A stretch of DNA of 21,684 nucleotides from UBA1081 sp045639185 (GCA_045639185.1 JAZUCO010000063.1:1-21684); one strand, 5' to 3'. Counted from the stretch's first letter, positions 1 through 6,899 are shown. The notes: generated by a model from the sequence alone, not told the origin. Made by a program: numbers and translations.

Positions 1-1595
1 ACTCTTGAACGTCTTATTGCCTTTGCAACGCTTGTTACGGCTTCATTCTGACCGACAATTCTTGCGTGAAGCTCTTTTTCAAGATTCAGAAGACGCTGAC
101 TCTCTTCCATTGTGAGCTGACTTACGGGGATACCCGTCCATAAGGCAACAATTTCTGCAATATCATTTTCGCCTATCTCTCCTGAAATGCGGCTCTGCTT
201 TTCTTCCCAGTTTGCTTTCTCTTCAGCGAGTTTTTTCTGCAATTCCTTTTCCTCATCACGCAATGAAGCGGCACGTTCAAACTCCTGAGAGTTGACTGCA
301 GATGTTTTTTCTGCCGAAAGCTCACTTATTTTTATTTCAAGCTGACGGATTTCTTCGGGAGGAGTAAAAGCTTTGAGTCTTACCCTTGATGCTGATTCGT
401 CGATAAGGTCAATTGCCTTGTCGGGAAGGAATCTGTCTCCGATATACCGTGCAGAAAGTTTTACTGCAGCTTTTATTGATTCATCTGTGATTCTGACTTT
501 ATGATGTGCTTCGTATTTGTCACGAAGTCCCTTGAGAATTTCTTCCGCCTCTGCCTCTGACGGTTCACCAACCGGAATAGGCTGAAAACGTCTTTCGAGT
601 GCGGCATCTTTTTCAATATTTTTGCGGTATTCTTCAATAGTTGTTGCACCGATTACCTGAAGCTCTCCTCTTGCAAGATACGGCTTGAGAATGTTTGCCG
701 CATCGGTTGCGCCCTCTGCCGCACCTGTGCCCACAAGAGTGTGTATCTCATCAATAAACAGAATGATATCATCTGCTGAGCAGACTTCTTCTATTGTGTT
801 TTTGATTCTGTCTTCAAAATCGCCTCTGTATTTTGTGCCTGCAACCATACTTGTAAGGTCAAGGGAAATGAGCCTTTTACCCTTTAGAAGTTCAGGCACT
901 TCGCCCTCTGCAATGCGTAATGCAAGACCTTCTGCAATGGCAGTTTTTCCTACACCCGGCTCGCCAATAAGACAAGGGTTGTTTTTTGTGCGTCGAGAAA
1001 GAATCTGGGTGACTCTTTCAATTTCCTGCTGTCTGCCGATGACGGGGTCAATTTTTCCTTCTTTTGCAAGGGCGGTAAGGTCTTTTCCGAATTTTTCGAG
1101 AGTATCCGTTTTTGAATTCATTTTCTGTTTGTGGGGAGTGTGGTTTTTTGCTGTATCACCTGAAACGGCACGAGCAATGTCGTTTGTGATTTCATAAACT
1201 GAAATGCCCGATTTTGCAATGATTCTTGCGGCAAAACTCTGAGACTCCCTGAGAATAGCCAGAAGAATATGCTCTGTACCCACAAGAGGCAAACCTGCCG
1301 ATTTTGCAATAACTATTGAAAGCTCAATAATGTTTTTTGAACGGGGAGTGAAGTCCTCATGAGAAAGCTCGGTCGGCATTCCCACTCCCACGGAATTTCT
1401 GATTGCATCTTCAACTTTCTGCGGAGTTATACCCCTTGAAATGAGAATTGCATATGCAGATGATGTTGTATCTTTTAACAGACCCAGCAACAGATGTTCA
1501 CTGCCTATATAGGTGTGGCCGAGGTCTTCTGCGGCATTGACAGCATTGTTCAACGCCACATTTGCTTTTTCATTGAAACCTGTGAATTTGTACAC
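1..1595 (-). CDS. clpC: ATP-dependent Clp protease ATPase subunit ClpC (partial, C-terminal part beyond window)
   Basis: HSP100/Clp unfoldase that uses ATP to thread substrates, including arginine-phosphorylated proteins marked by McsB, into ClpP. Only the first 531 codons are in the window. The start is a GTG at 1595 (VYKFTGFNEKANVAL), with AAAGGA 10 nt upstream; a nearby TTG is out of frame. Visible parts are the duplicated Clp N-domain (about residues 1-145), a short linker, the first AAA+ module with Walker A GEPGVGKT at 211-218 and Walker B (ILFIDEIHTL), and the ClpC-type M-domain with a UVR-like helix (FERAASLRDEEKEL). The reading stops just before the second AAA+ module, at the window edge; this is not a pseudogene. 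It is the last visible gene of the ctsR-mcsA-mcsB-clpC operon but lies 193 nt after mcsB instead of being packed against it. ClpC rather than ClpB/ClpE is chosen for the operon context, the short M-domain and the absence of an N-terminal zinc finger. Confidence 0.95.
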   Translation of the reverse strand, partial: MYKFTGFNEKANVALNNAVNAAEDLGHTYIGSEHLLLGLLKDTTSSAYAILISRGITPQKVEDAIRNSVGVGMPTELSHEDFTPRSKNIIELSIVIAKSAGLPLVGTEHILLAILRESQSFAARIIAKSGISVYEITNDIARAVSGDTAKNHTPHKQKMNSKTDTLEKFGKDLTALAKEGKIDPVIGRQQEIERVTQILSRRTKNNPCLIGEPGVGKTAIAEGLALRIAEGEVPELLKGKRLISLDLTSMVAGTKYRGDFEDRIKNTIEEVCSADDIILFIDEIHTLVGTGAAEGATDAANILKPYLARGELQVIGATTIEEYRKNIEKDAALERRFQPIPVGEPSEAEAEEILKGLRDKYEAHHKVRITDESIKAAVKLSARYIGDRFLPDKAIDLIDESASRVRLKAFTPPEEIRQLEIKISELSAEKTSAVNSQEFERAASLRDEEKELQKKLAEEKANWEEKQSRISGEIGENDIAEIVALWTGIPVSQLTMEESQRLLNLEKELHARIVGQNEAVTSVAKAIRRSR

Positions 1596-1613
1596 GGCTT
1601 GTCAATCCTTTCT

Positions 1614-1631
1614 AACAATAATTTAATTCAC
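1614..1631 (-). repeat. Short AT-rich motif shared with 3978-3995
   Basis: Read on the minus strand this is GTGAATTAAATTATTGTT, matching 17 of 18 bases of the plus-strand stretch at 3978-3995 (GTGCATTAAATTATTGTT). The similarity extends loosely further upstream through TACA and TTGCA/TGCAA blocks. Both copies lie just upstream of a gene (clpC here, prfA there). Confidence 0.5.
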
Positions 1632-1677
1632 AATGCAAAATGTATAATGCACGGTGGATTTTTTTTGCACATTCTCT

Positions 1678-1753
1678 GTAGGGACCGATGCCCACATCGG
1701 TCCGTTTAAGACTATTGCAAACTTTGCGGAGCGATGTGGGCATCGCTCCCTAC
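1678..1753. repeat. 76-bp double-hairpin (MITE/REP-like) element
   Basis: The ends read GTAGGG...CCCTAC and form 27-nt inverted arms (1678-1704 and 1727-1753) matching at 25 of 27 positions. Each arm is itself a perfect 9-bp hairpin: GGACCGATG/CATCGGTCC (1682-1690/1695-1703, loop CCCA) and GGAGCGATG/CATCGCTCC (1728-1736/1741-1749, loop TGGG). The two differences between arms are a C-G to G-C swap, which keeps pairing within each arm but breaks pairing between arms. About 22 nt separate the arms. It has no coding capacity. It looks like a dispersed non-autonomous palindromic repeat; this would need other genomic copies to prove. Confidence 0.75.
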
Positions 1754-1788
1754 ATAATATATCAATTAATTTCTGCTCTGCTGAATTA

Positions 1789-2802
1789 TTATTTCCCGAA
1801 CAGTTTCTCTCTTACTGTTTTAGCTCTGATTTCGTCACGTTCATCGCTTGAGAGGTGTTCACCGTTTGTGCTTGCAAGTGTTGCCGCCTGCATTGTTTCG
1901 GTAAGTTCATTTATTTTCTGAATATCAGCATCAATCACACCGTAAACAGAGCCGAGTCTGACCCATGAAAACAGATCAAGCATTTCGTCTGTGCTGAGAA
2001 GTCTTGCGGATGAAAGAATTCCGTATGCTCTTGTGATTCTGTCAAGAATGCTTACATTTTTAACAAACTCTTCGCCTGCCGCACGCTCCTGAGTTGCAAC
2101 CTGCATTGCAATTGATTTGAGATTATCAAGAGCAGTTTTTTCTGAAATACCGAGTGTTACCTGATTGCTTATCTGATAAATATCGCCTTTTGCGATTGTG
2201 CCTTCACCGTAAGAGCCTCTGACTGTAAGGCCGAGTTTGCTGACGGTTGAGCTGAGTTTTGTTGTCTGATTGCATTTTGAAAGTGCGGGAAGATGCATCA
2301 TAACAGAAGCTCTCATACCTGTACCGATGTTAGTGGGGCACTGTGTAAGATAACCGATTCTTTCGTCAAATGCATATTTCAGTTTTGAATCGAGAAGATC
2401 GTCGATTCTGTTTGCAAGTTCATAAGCACCCTCAAGGTCAAGACCGCCTTTGATTACCTGAATTCTTATATGGTCTTCTTCGCAAAGCATAATGCTGACT
2501 GATTCGTCGTCTGAAAGAAGCAAAGCTCTGCCTTTTCCGCCCGATGTGAATTCGGGACTTATAAGATGTCTTTCCGCAAGACCTACTGCCTGCTTTTCGG
2601 TAAGGTCATTCATATCAATATAATGAAGCTTTATGCCCGAAACATCAGCAAGAGCTTCTTTGACTGTCATACAGACTGCTTCCTTTCCGTCGGCATCAAG
2701 ACGGCAGGGGAAAGGGAAGTTTTCAAGATTTCTTGCAAAACGGACTCTTGTGCTTAAAATAACGTCGTTGTGTTCACCTTTTGCTGTATACCATTTGTTC
2801 AT
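1789..2802 (-). CDS. mcsB: Protein-arginine kinase McsB
   Basis: Phosphorylates arginine side chains on proteins, marking them for ClpCP and inactivating CtsR during stress. The 337-aa product has the phosphagen-kinase fold: STRVRFARN at 17-25, a NEEDH-like loop reading CEEDHIRI at 107-114, CPTNIGTGMRAS at 155-166 around the conserved Cys, and GSYGEGT at 197-202 with the second catalytic Glu region. Near the C-terminus, RDEIRA (322-327) matches the RDxxRA phospho-arginine sensing motif typical of McsB and absent from ordinary creatine/arginine kinases. Family members are usually about 350-360 aa, so this one is slightly short but complete. The first residue of the NEEDH motif is Cys instead of Asn. 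The start lies 3 nt after the mcsA stop, so the two are very likely co-translated. Together with McsA it forms the active kinase complex. Confidence 0.96.
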   Translation of the reverse strand: MNKWYTAKGEHNDVILSTRVRFARNLENFPFPCRLDADGKEAVCMTVKEALADVSGIKLHYIDMNDLTEKQAVGLAERHLISPEFTSGGKGRALLLSDDESVSIMLCEEDHIRIQVIKGGLDLEGAYELANRIDDLLDSKLKYAFDERIGYLTQCPTNIGTGMRASVMMHLPALSKCNQTTKLSSTVSKLGLTVRGSYGEGTIAKGDIYQISNQVTLGISEKTALDNLKSIAMQVATQERAAGEEFVKNVSILDRITRAYGILSSARLLSTDEMLDLFSWVRLGSVYGVIDADIQKINELTETMQAATLASTNGEHLSSDERDEIRAKTVREKLFGK

Positions 2803-2805
2803 TGT

Positions 2806-3297
2806 TTATCCCTCCATCGCTCTGATTTCGTCACGGAGCATTGCAGCTTTTTCAAAATTCTGCTCGTCAATGGCTTTGTTGAGTTCAGCTTTCAGCTCAG
2901 TAAGTTTGTGGGCATATCTGACCTCTTCACCTGCTCCCATGGGGAATTTGCCCTGATGTTCTGTTTTGCCGTGAATTCTCTGAATGGACGGCAGAAGTTT
3001 ATCATAAAAAGTCTTGTAACAATCGCTGCAACCGATTTTGCCGCTTTTTACGATATCATCGAAAGAGCAACCGCATTTTTCGCAGCGGATAACTCTGTTT
3101 GAAAGTTTGCTGACGGGAAGTTCACCGAAAAATCCGCCGAAAAGGTCACCGAGGTTAAGACCGAATCCTGAGAATATGGAACCGTATCCGAGTGCAGATG
3201 CACACTGTGAACAAAGATGAGTTTCGGCTTTTTCGCCGTTTATTATTCTTTTAAGATGTGTTGTTGCTTCATTTTTTCCGCAATTCTGACATAACAT
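2806..3297 (-). CDS. mcsA: McsA, zinc-binding activator of McsB kinase
   Basis: Adaptor that binds McsB and stimulates its kinase activity; also linked to metal tolerance in Bacillota. The 163-aa protein has four CxxC pairs (C3/C6, C29/C32, C72/C75, C90/C93), as expected for a zinc-ribbon McsA. A Gly/Phe-rich stretch lies between the second and third pairs (about 40-58). The C-terminal UVR-type helical hairpin is at about 130-163 (ELNKAIDEQNFEKAAMLRD), matching the McsA family layout. AAGGAG lies 9 nt before the ATG. It is the second gene of the operon, 30 nt after ctsR and 3 nt before mcsB. The UVR motif resembles the M-domain helix of ClpC in the same operon, as is known for the family. Confidence 0.95.
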   Translation of the reverse strand: MLCQNCGKNEATTHLKRIINGEKAETHLCSQCASALGYGSIFSGFGLNLGDLFGGFFGELPVSKLSNRVIRCEKCGCSFDDIVKSGKIGCSDCYKTFYDKLLPSIQRIHGKTEHQGKFPMGAGEEVRYAHKLTELKAELNKAIDEQNFEKAAMLRDEIRAMEG

Positions 3298-3327
3298 AAT
3301 GTATCTCTCCTTTTTTAATAAGATAAT

Positions 3328-3777
3328 TTATCTGCTTGCAAGTAATAACTGTTTAAGAACTGCTGCTCTGATTCTGCCTCTGAATTCGAGAGGTACAGAT
3401 CTGTAACACGCATCATTCAGTGCTGCCAGAATAAGCTTTGACTTTTCTGCCGAAAGAATTTCATTGTGATTAAGATTTATTACAATATTTCTTGCTGATT
3501 GTTCACCGATTGAGTCGCCTACAGAATTAATTATATGCATAAGCATTTGTTCTTTTGCCGTATAATTTATACGGGTGATTTTTATATACCCGCCACCGCC
3601 TCTGCGGCTTTCAACTGTATATCCGTTTTCAGGGGTGAATCGTGATGATATGACATAATTTATCTGACTGGGTACACAACCGAGTTTCTGAGCAAAATCA
3701 TTTCTTTGTATTTCAGCTCTGCCTGTTTCCTCAAGCATTGCAAGGAGCATTCCTGCGATTTCATTGCTTATACTCAT
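3328..3777 (-). CDS. ctsR: CtsR, class III heat-shock repressor
   Basis: Dimeric repressor of clp genes that binds the heptad direct repeat RGTCAAA-N3-RGTCAAA and is released on heat stress and by McsA/McsB. The ATG at 3777 gives 149 aa, close to the usual 150-155. AGGAG lies 9 nt upstream. An in-frame TTG at 3870 would extend the frame by 31 residues, but that TTG is part of the -35 hexamer and the extension covers the promoter and an operator, so it is rejected. An ATG at 3786 directly abuts the Shine-Dalgarno and is also unlikely. The N-terminal winged helix includes ISNEIAGML and the glycine-rich wing RRGGGGYI (58-65); the Arg before the glycines corresponds to the McsB target and DNA contact in studied CtsR proteins. 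The C-terminal helical domain is intact. Autoregulation is supported by two operators at its own promoter. Confidence 0.95.
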   Translation of the reverse strand: MSISNEIAGMLLAMLEETGRAEIQRNDFAQKLGCVPSQINYVISSRFTPENGYTVESRRGGGGYIKITRINYTAKEQMLMHIINSVGDSIGEQSARNIVINLNHNEILSAEKSKLILAALNDACYRSVPLEFRGRIRAAVLKQLLLASR

Positions 3778-3814
3778 ATTTTTCATCTCCTTTTCAGGTC
3801 TGCAGAAGTTTGAC

Positions 3815-3831
3815 TTTGACTTTCTTTGACC
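3815..3831 (-). promoter_or_regulatory. CtsR operator, downstream box
   Basis: The minus strand reads GGTCAAAGAAAGTCAAA, an exact fit to the CtsR heptad repeat RGTCAAA-N3-RGTCAAA. A further GTCAAA half-site follows immediately (3809-3814). It begins a few bases after the expected transcription start, so bound CtsR would block initiation or early elongation. Confidence 0.9.
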
Positions 3832-3841
3832 TTGTGATTTC

Positions 3842-3870
3842 AGTATAACTGTTTCTGACTTTCTTGTCAA
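3842..3870 (-). promoter_or_regulatory. Sigma-A promoter of the ctsR-mcsA-mcsB-clpC operon
   Basis: On the minus strand, TTGACA (3870-3865) is followed by a 17-bp spacer and TATACT (3847-3842), a near-consensus vegetative promoter. Its position between two CtsR boxes and about 65 nt before the ctsR start codon supports it. Confidence 0.9.
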
Positions 3871-3871
3871 A

Positions 3872-3888
3872 GGTCAAAAAAGGTCAAA
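3872..3888 (+). promoter_or_regulatory. CtsR operator, upstream box
   Basis: The plus strand reads GGTCAAAAAAGGTCAAA, an exact RGTCAAA-N3-RGTCAAA match. It abuts the -35 hexamer of the operon promoter, and another TGTCAAA half-site (3865-3871) overlaps that hexamer. It is oriented opposite to the downstream box. It lies more than 100 bp from the prfA promoter, so it probably acts on the clp operon only. Confidence 0.9.
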
Positions 3889-3977
3889 AATGATTCACTT
3901 TTTTAATTTAGCTCTTGATTTCTCTGTTTTTCTTTAATTTTTGAAGATAATCAATAAATGATGTACAATGTGCAATT

Positions 3978-3995
3978 GTGCATTAAATTATTGTT
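3978..3995 (+). repeat. Short AT-rich motif shared with 1614-1631
   Basis: GTGCATTAAATTATTGTT matches 17 of 18 bases of the minus strand upstream of clpC. It lies within a longer TGTGCAATTGTGCA-type stretch (about 3961-3995). Its last base is the first T of the prfA -35 hexamer, so the repeat appears to supply part of the promoter. Confidence 0.5.
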
Positions 3996-4023
3996 TGACA
4001 TTTTTTATATATAGTTGTATTAT
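3995..4023 (+). promoter_or_regulatory. Sigma-A promoter of prfA
   Basis: TTGACA (3995-4000), a 17-bp AT-rich spacer and TATTAT (4018-4023) lie about 35 nt before the prfA start codon and are divergent from the clp operon promoter. Confidence 0.85.
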
Positions 4024-4058
4024 TATATATTGAGATAATATTCAAACGGAGCGGAAGT

Positions 4059-5129
4059 ATGTTAAACAAACTTATTACTGTTGAAAAAAGATTTGAAGAA
4101 GTCAATGCGTTGCTCTGCTCGGGTGATGTGGCTTCTGATATGAATAAATACACAGCTCTTATGAAGGAGCTGAAACAACTTACTCCCATTGTTGAAAAAT
4201 ACAGGGAATACAAGTCTGCCGAAAATTCATTCAATGAAGCAAAGGAAATGTTGTCTGAGGGCGGTCTTGATAAGGATTTTAAGGAAATGGTTGAGGAAGA
4301 ATACAAACAGTCAAAAGAAGATATGGATGTGTTTTTTGAAGAGCTTAAAATACTTCTTCTTCCCAAAGACCCCAATGACGACAGAAATGTTATAGTTGAA
4401 ATCCGTGGCGGTGCAGGCGGTGAAGAAAGTGCACTCTTTGCCTACGATCTTTACAGAATGTACTCAATGTATGCCGAAACAAAAGGTTTCAAAACCGAAG
4501 TTCTCAATCTTAACGAAACAGAGCTTGGCGGTATAAAAGAAATCAGTTTTATGATCAACGGTGAGGGGGCATACTCAAGATTCAAGTTTGAAAGCGGTGT
4601 TCACCGTGTTCAGCGTGTTCCCGAAACAGAGTCAGGCGGCAGAATCCATACTTCAACCGTTACGGTTGCTGTTCTTCCCGAAGCTGAGGCTGTTGAATTT
4701 GAACTCAACGAGGCAGACCTTATCTATGAAACATACCGAGCAAGCGGTGCGGGCGGTCAGAAAGTCAATAAGACATCTTCAGCCGTACGTGTACTTCACG
4801 TTCCCACAGGTACTGTTGTTGAGTGTCAGGTTGAACGAAGCCAGTACCAGAACAAAGACAGAGCAACTGAACTTCTTCGTGCAAGACTTTATAATGAAGA
4901 ATGCAGAAAACAGCAGGAATCAATTGACGGTGCAAGACGTTCTCAGGTCGGCACAGGTGACAGAAGTGAAAAAATCAGAACATACAACTTCCCTCAGAGC
5001 CGTGTTTCAGACCACAGAATTAACCTTACTCTCTATAAGCTTGATGCTATTCTTAACGGTGACCTTGATGAGGTTATTGATGCTCTGATTACCGCAGATA
5101 CAGCGGAGAAGATGAAAAATAATTCGTAA
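4059..5129 (+). CDS. prfA: Peptide chain release factor 1 (RF1)
   Basis: Reads UAA and UAG stop codons and triggers peptide release on the ribosome. The 356-aa length is normal. The tripeptide anticodon motif is P188-E189-T190 (PxT, as in RF1; RF2 would have SPF), within HRVQRVPETESGGRIHTS. The catalytic GGQ is at 232-234 in SGAGGQKVNKT. GGAG lies about 7 nt before the ATG, and a strong promoter is just upstream. The last two residues and the stop codon (Asn-Ser-TAA) are supplied by a 7-nt tandem repeat that starts inside the gene, so the extreme C-terminus may differ from relatives. In many Bacillota the next gene is prmC, which methylates the GGQ glutamine; it is not here. The next gene is the sua5-coaE fusion. 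Confidence 0.97.
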   Translation: MLNKLITVEKRFEEVNALLCSGDVASDMNKYTALMKELKQLTPIVEKYREYKSAENSFNEAKEMLSEGGLDKDFKEMVEEEYKQSKEDMDVFFEELKILLLPKDPNDDRNVIVEIRGGAGGEESALFAYDLYRMYSMYAETKGFKTEVLNLNETELGGIKEISFMINGEGAYSRFKFESGVHRVQRVPETESGGRIHTSTVTVAVLPEAEAVEFELNEADLIYETYRASGAGGQKVNKTSSAVRVLHVPTGTVVECQVERSQYQNKDRATELLRARLYNEECRKQQESIDGARRSQVGTGDRSEKIRTYNFPQSRVSDHRINLTLYKLDAILNGDLDEVIDALITADTAEKMKNNS

Positions 5130-5163
5130 TTCGCAATTCGTAATTCGTAATTCGTAATTTCGG
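5121..5163 (+). repeat. 7-nt tandem repeat (AATTCGT) overlapping the prfA stop codon
   Basis: Five consecutive copies of AATTCGT (one reads AATTCGC) run from 5121 to 5155, followed by a degenerate sixth copy. The prfA TAA at 5127-5129 lies across the first and second copies. Similar AATTCG runs are common intergenic spacers in some Clostridia, a recollection and not checked here. Confidence 0.8.
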
Positions 5164-5267
5164 AACACATTCGGTGTTGATTTTATATGATATTTTGAAA
5201 TATTTGTCATAGGGAAGTCATCAGGTATCCGCTGTGAGAAAGATATATTCAGATAAGTGAAAAAATT

Positions 5268-6899
5268 ATGAAAAATACTCTTAAATTAAAAACTTTTGAT
5301 ATAAACAGAGATATTGAAGATATAAAGACTGCTGCTGAGATTCTCAGAAACGGCGGTATTGTTGCCATACCCACAGAGACGGTTTACGGTCTTGCGGCAG
5401 ATGCTTTCAGCGGTGAAGCCGTGAAGAAAATCTTTGAGGCAAAGGGCAGACCTCAGGATAATCCGCTGATTGTTCATATTTCTGACTTTGAGCAGATATA
5501 TTCAATTGCAAGGGAAGTGCCCGAATCTGCAAAACTGCTTGCAGAAAAATTCTGGCCCGGCCCTCTTACTATAATTCTTCCCAAACGTCCTGAAATTCCC
5601 GACGAAACAAGCGGAGGGCTTGATACTGTTGCCGTGAGAATGCCTTCTCATTCCGTGGCAAACAAAATTATTGAATTGTCATGTCCTCTTGCGGCACCCT
5701 CTGCAAATATTTCAGGTTTCCCAAGCCCCACAAGTTTTGACCATGTGGATGCTGATATGACCGGCAGAGCAGATGCTGTCTGCAACGGCGGAGATTGTGC
5801 AGTAGGTGTTGAATCAACAGTTATAACTCTTGCAACAGAAACACCTATGCTTCTTCGTCCCGGCGGTGTAACACTTGAACAGCTCCGTGAAGTGCTCGGT
5901 GAAGTGAATGTTGCCGATGCGGTGCTCAACCCCATGAAAAAAGATGAAAAAGCTGAGTCACCGGGAATGAAATACAAGCATTATTCTCCCGATGCGCAGA
6001 TATATATAGTAAAGGGCACATTGCAGGAGTTTGCCGCTTATGCAAATAACTCCGATTTTGATGCCGTTATGTGTTTTGAAGGTGAAGAGGATAATTTTAC
6101 AGACAAAATAACTGTTACATTCGGCAGTGAAAAAGATTCTCTTTCTCAGGCTCAGAGACTTTTTGATGCTCTTCGTGAACTTGACGAAAAAGGTGCAAAA
6201 AAGGTTCTTTCTCGTGCACCGTCAAAAGATGGAGTAGGTCTTGCGGTTTGTAACAGACTTTACAGAGCAGCCGCATTCAGATTCATTGATGCAATAAAAA
6301 GACCCGTTGTCGGTCTTACAGGACCCACAGGTGCAGGAAAAGGTTTTGTTTCCGAATATCTTACAGAGCTTGGCTGTTACGTGTGCGATACAGACAAAGT
6401 CGCAAGAGAGCTGACAGCTGATAATTCCGAATTTCTGAAAGTGCTTGGTGAAAATTTCGGCAATGATATTGTCAGTCCGGACGGAGTGCTTGACAGAAAG
6501 CTTCTTGCAGAAAGAGCCTTTGCATCAAAAGAAAAACAGACTCTTCTCAATTCGATTATGCATCCCGAAATAATCAGAATTGCAAGGGAAAGATGTCTTG
6601 AAGCTCTTGAAAACGGAGCTTTGGCTGCAGTTATTGATGCACCTCTTCTTTTTGAGGCAAAAGGTGACGGATGTTGCAACACCGTTATAAGCGTAATTGC
6701 CCCCGGAGAAATGCGTATGCAAAGAATAATGGAGCGTGATTCCATTACTCAGCAGCAGGCAGAAAGCCGAATGAGTATGCAGCACAGCGATGAATTCTAT
6801 ACACTCAAATCTGAATTCACAGTTGTCAATGACGGTAAAACTGACATAAAAAAAGCTCTTGAAGGCTTTGTCAGTAAATATCTCGGGCAGGTGATGTAA
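5268..6899 (+). CDS. sua5-coaE: Fusion protein: L-threonylcarbamoyladenylate synthase (Sua5/YwlC) and dephospho-CoA kinase (CoaE)
   Basis: One uninterrupted 543-aa frame joins two enzymes. Residues 1 to about 340 are a full Sua5. They include the YrdC domain with GGIVAIPTETVYGL, K59-G60-R61 in KGRPQDNPL, SANISGFPSPTS and GVESTVI, then SPGMKYKHYSP at 231-241 leading into the C-terminal Sua5 domain. This half makes threonylcarbamoyl-AMP for tRNA t6A37. Residues about 343-543 are CoaE, which phosphorylates dephospho-CoA: P-loop GPTGAGKG at 352-359, DTDKVARE, HPEI and LLFEAK. The two lengths equal those of the free enzymes, and the linker is only a few residues. The P-loop ends in Gly where Ser/Thr is normal, so kinase activity should be tested and not assumed. 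No strong Shine-Dalgarno precedes the ATG; the start is chosen by alignment with usual Sua5 N-termini. The stop overlaps the next gene by one base (TAATG). The transcript probably continues through the next two genes. Confidence 0.93.
   Translation: MKNTLKLKTFDINRDIEDIKTAAEILRNGGIVAIPTETVYGLAADAFSGEAVKKIFEAKGRPQDNPLIVHISDFEQIYSIAREVPESAKLLAEKFWPGPLTIILPKRPEIPDETSGGLDTVAVRMPSHSVANKIIELSCPLAAPSANISGFPSPTSFDHVDADMTGRADAVCNGGDCAVGVESTVITLATETPMLLRPGGVTLEQLREVLGEVNVADAVLNPMKKDEKAESPGMKYKHYSPDAQIYIVKGTLQEFAAYANNSDFDAVMCFEGEEDNFTDKITVTFGSEKDSLSQAQRLFDALRELDEKGAKKVLSRAPSKDGVGLAVCNRLYRAAAFRFIDAIKRPVVGLTGPTGAGKGFVSEYLTELGCYVCDTDKVARELTADNSEFLKVLGENFGNDIVSPDGVLDRKLLAERAFASKEKQTLLNSIMHPEIIRIARERCLEALENGALAAVIDAPLLFEAKGDGCCNTVISVIAPGEMRMQRIMERDSITQQQAESRMSMQHSDEFYTLKSEFTVVNDGKTDIKKALEGFVSKYLGQVM

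Larger units (their letters stand above)
1596..1788 (-). other. mcsB-clpC intergenic spacer carrying repeat elements
   Basis: This 193-nt gap lies inside an operon whose other gaps are 3 and 30 nt. It contains a two-hairpin element (1678-1753), an AT-rich segment with a motif shared with the ctsR-prfA gap (1614-1631), and the clpC ribosome binding site. I see no convincing -35/-10 pair for a separate clpC promoter on the minus strand, although a TATACA-like hexamer lies between the element and clpC. Confidence 0.7.

Noticed and set aside
1..1595. clpC as a truncated pseudogene
   Set aside because: The frame is open to the window edge with all expected N-terminal and D1 motifs; truncation is due to the window boundary.
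1678..1753. CRISPR or two-repeat array
   Set aside because: There are only two inverted, not direct, arms with a 22-nt middle, and no cas gene is present.
1494..1921. Small plus-strand frames across the mcsB-clpC gap
   Set aside because: They run through the palindromic element and antisense to clpC/mcsB, with no ribosome sites and no recognisable protein.
3778..3870. Longer ctsR reading frame starting at 3870
   Set aside because: Its TTG is the -35 TTGACA of the promoter, and the extension spans the -10, the transcription start and a CtsR operator. ATG 3777 has a proper ribosome site.
5161..5182. Terminator after prfA (AACAC-ATTCG-GTGTT)
   Set aside because: The stem has only 5 bp and no uninterrupted T run follows; too weak to call.
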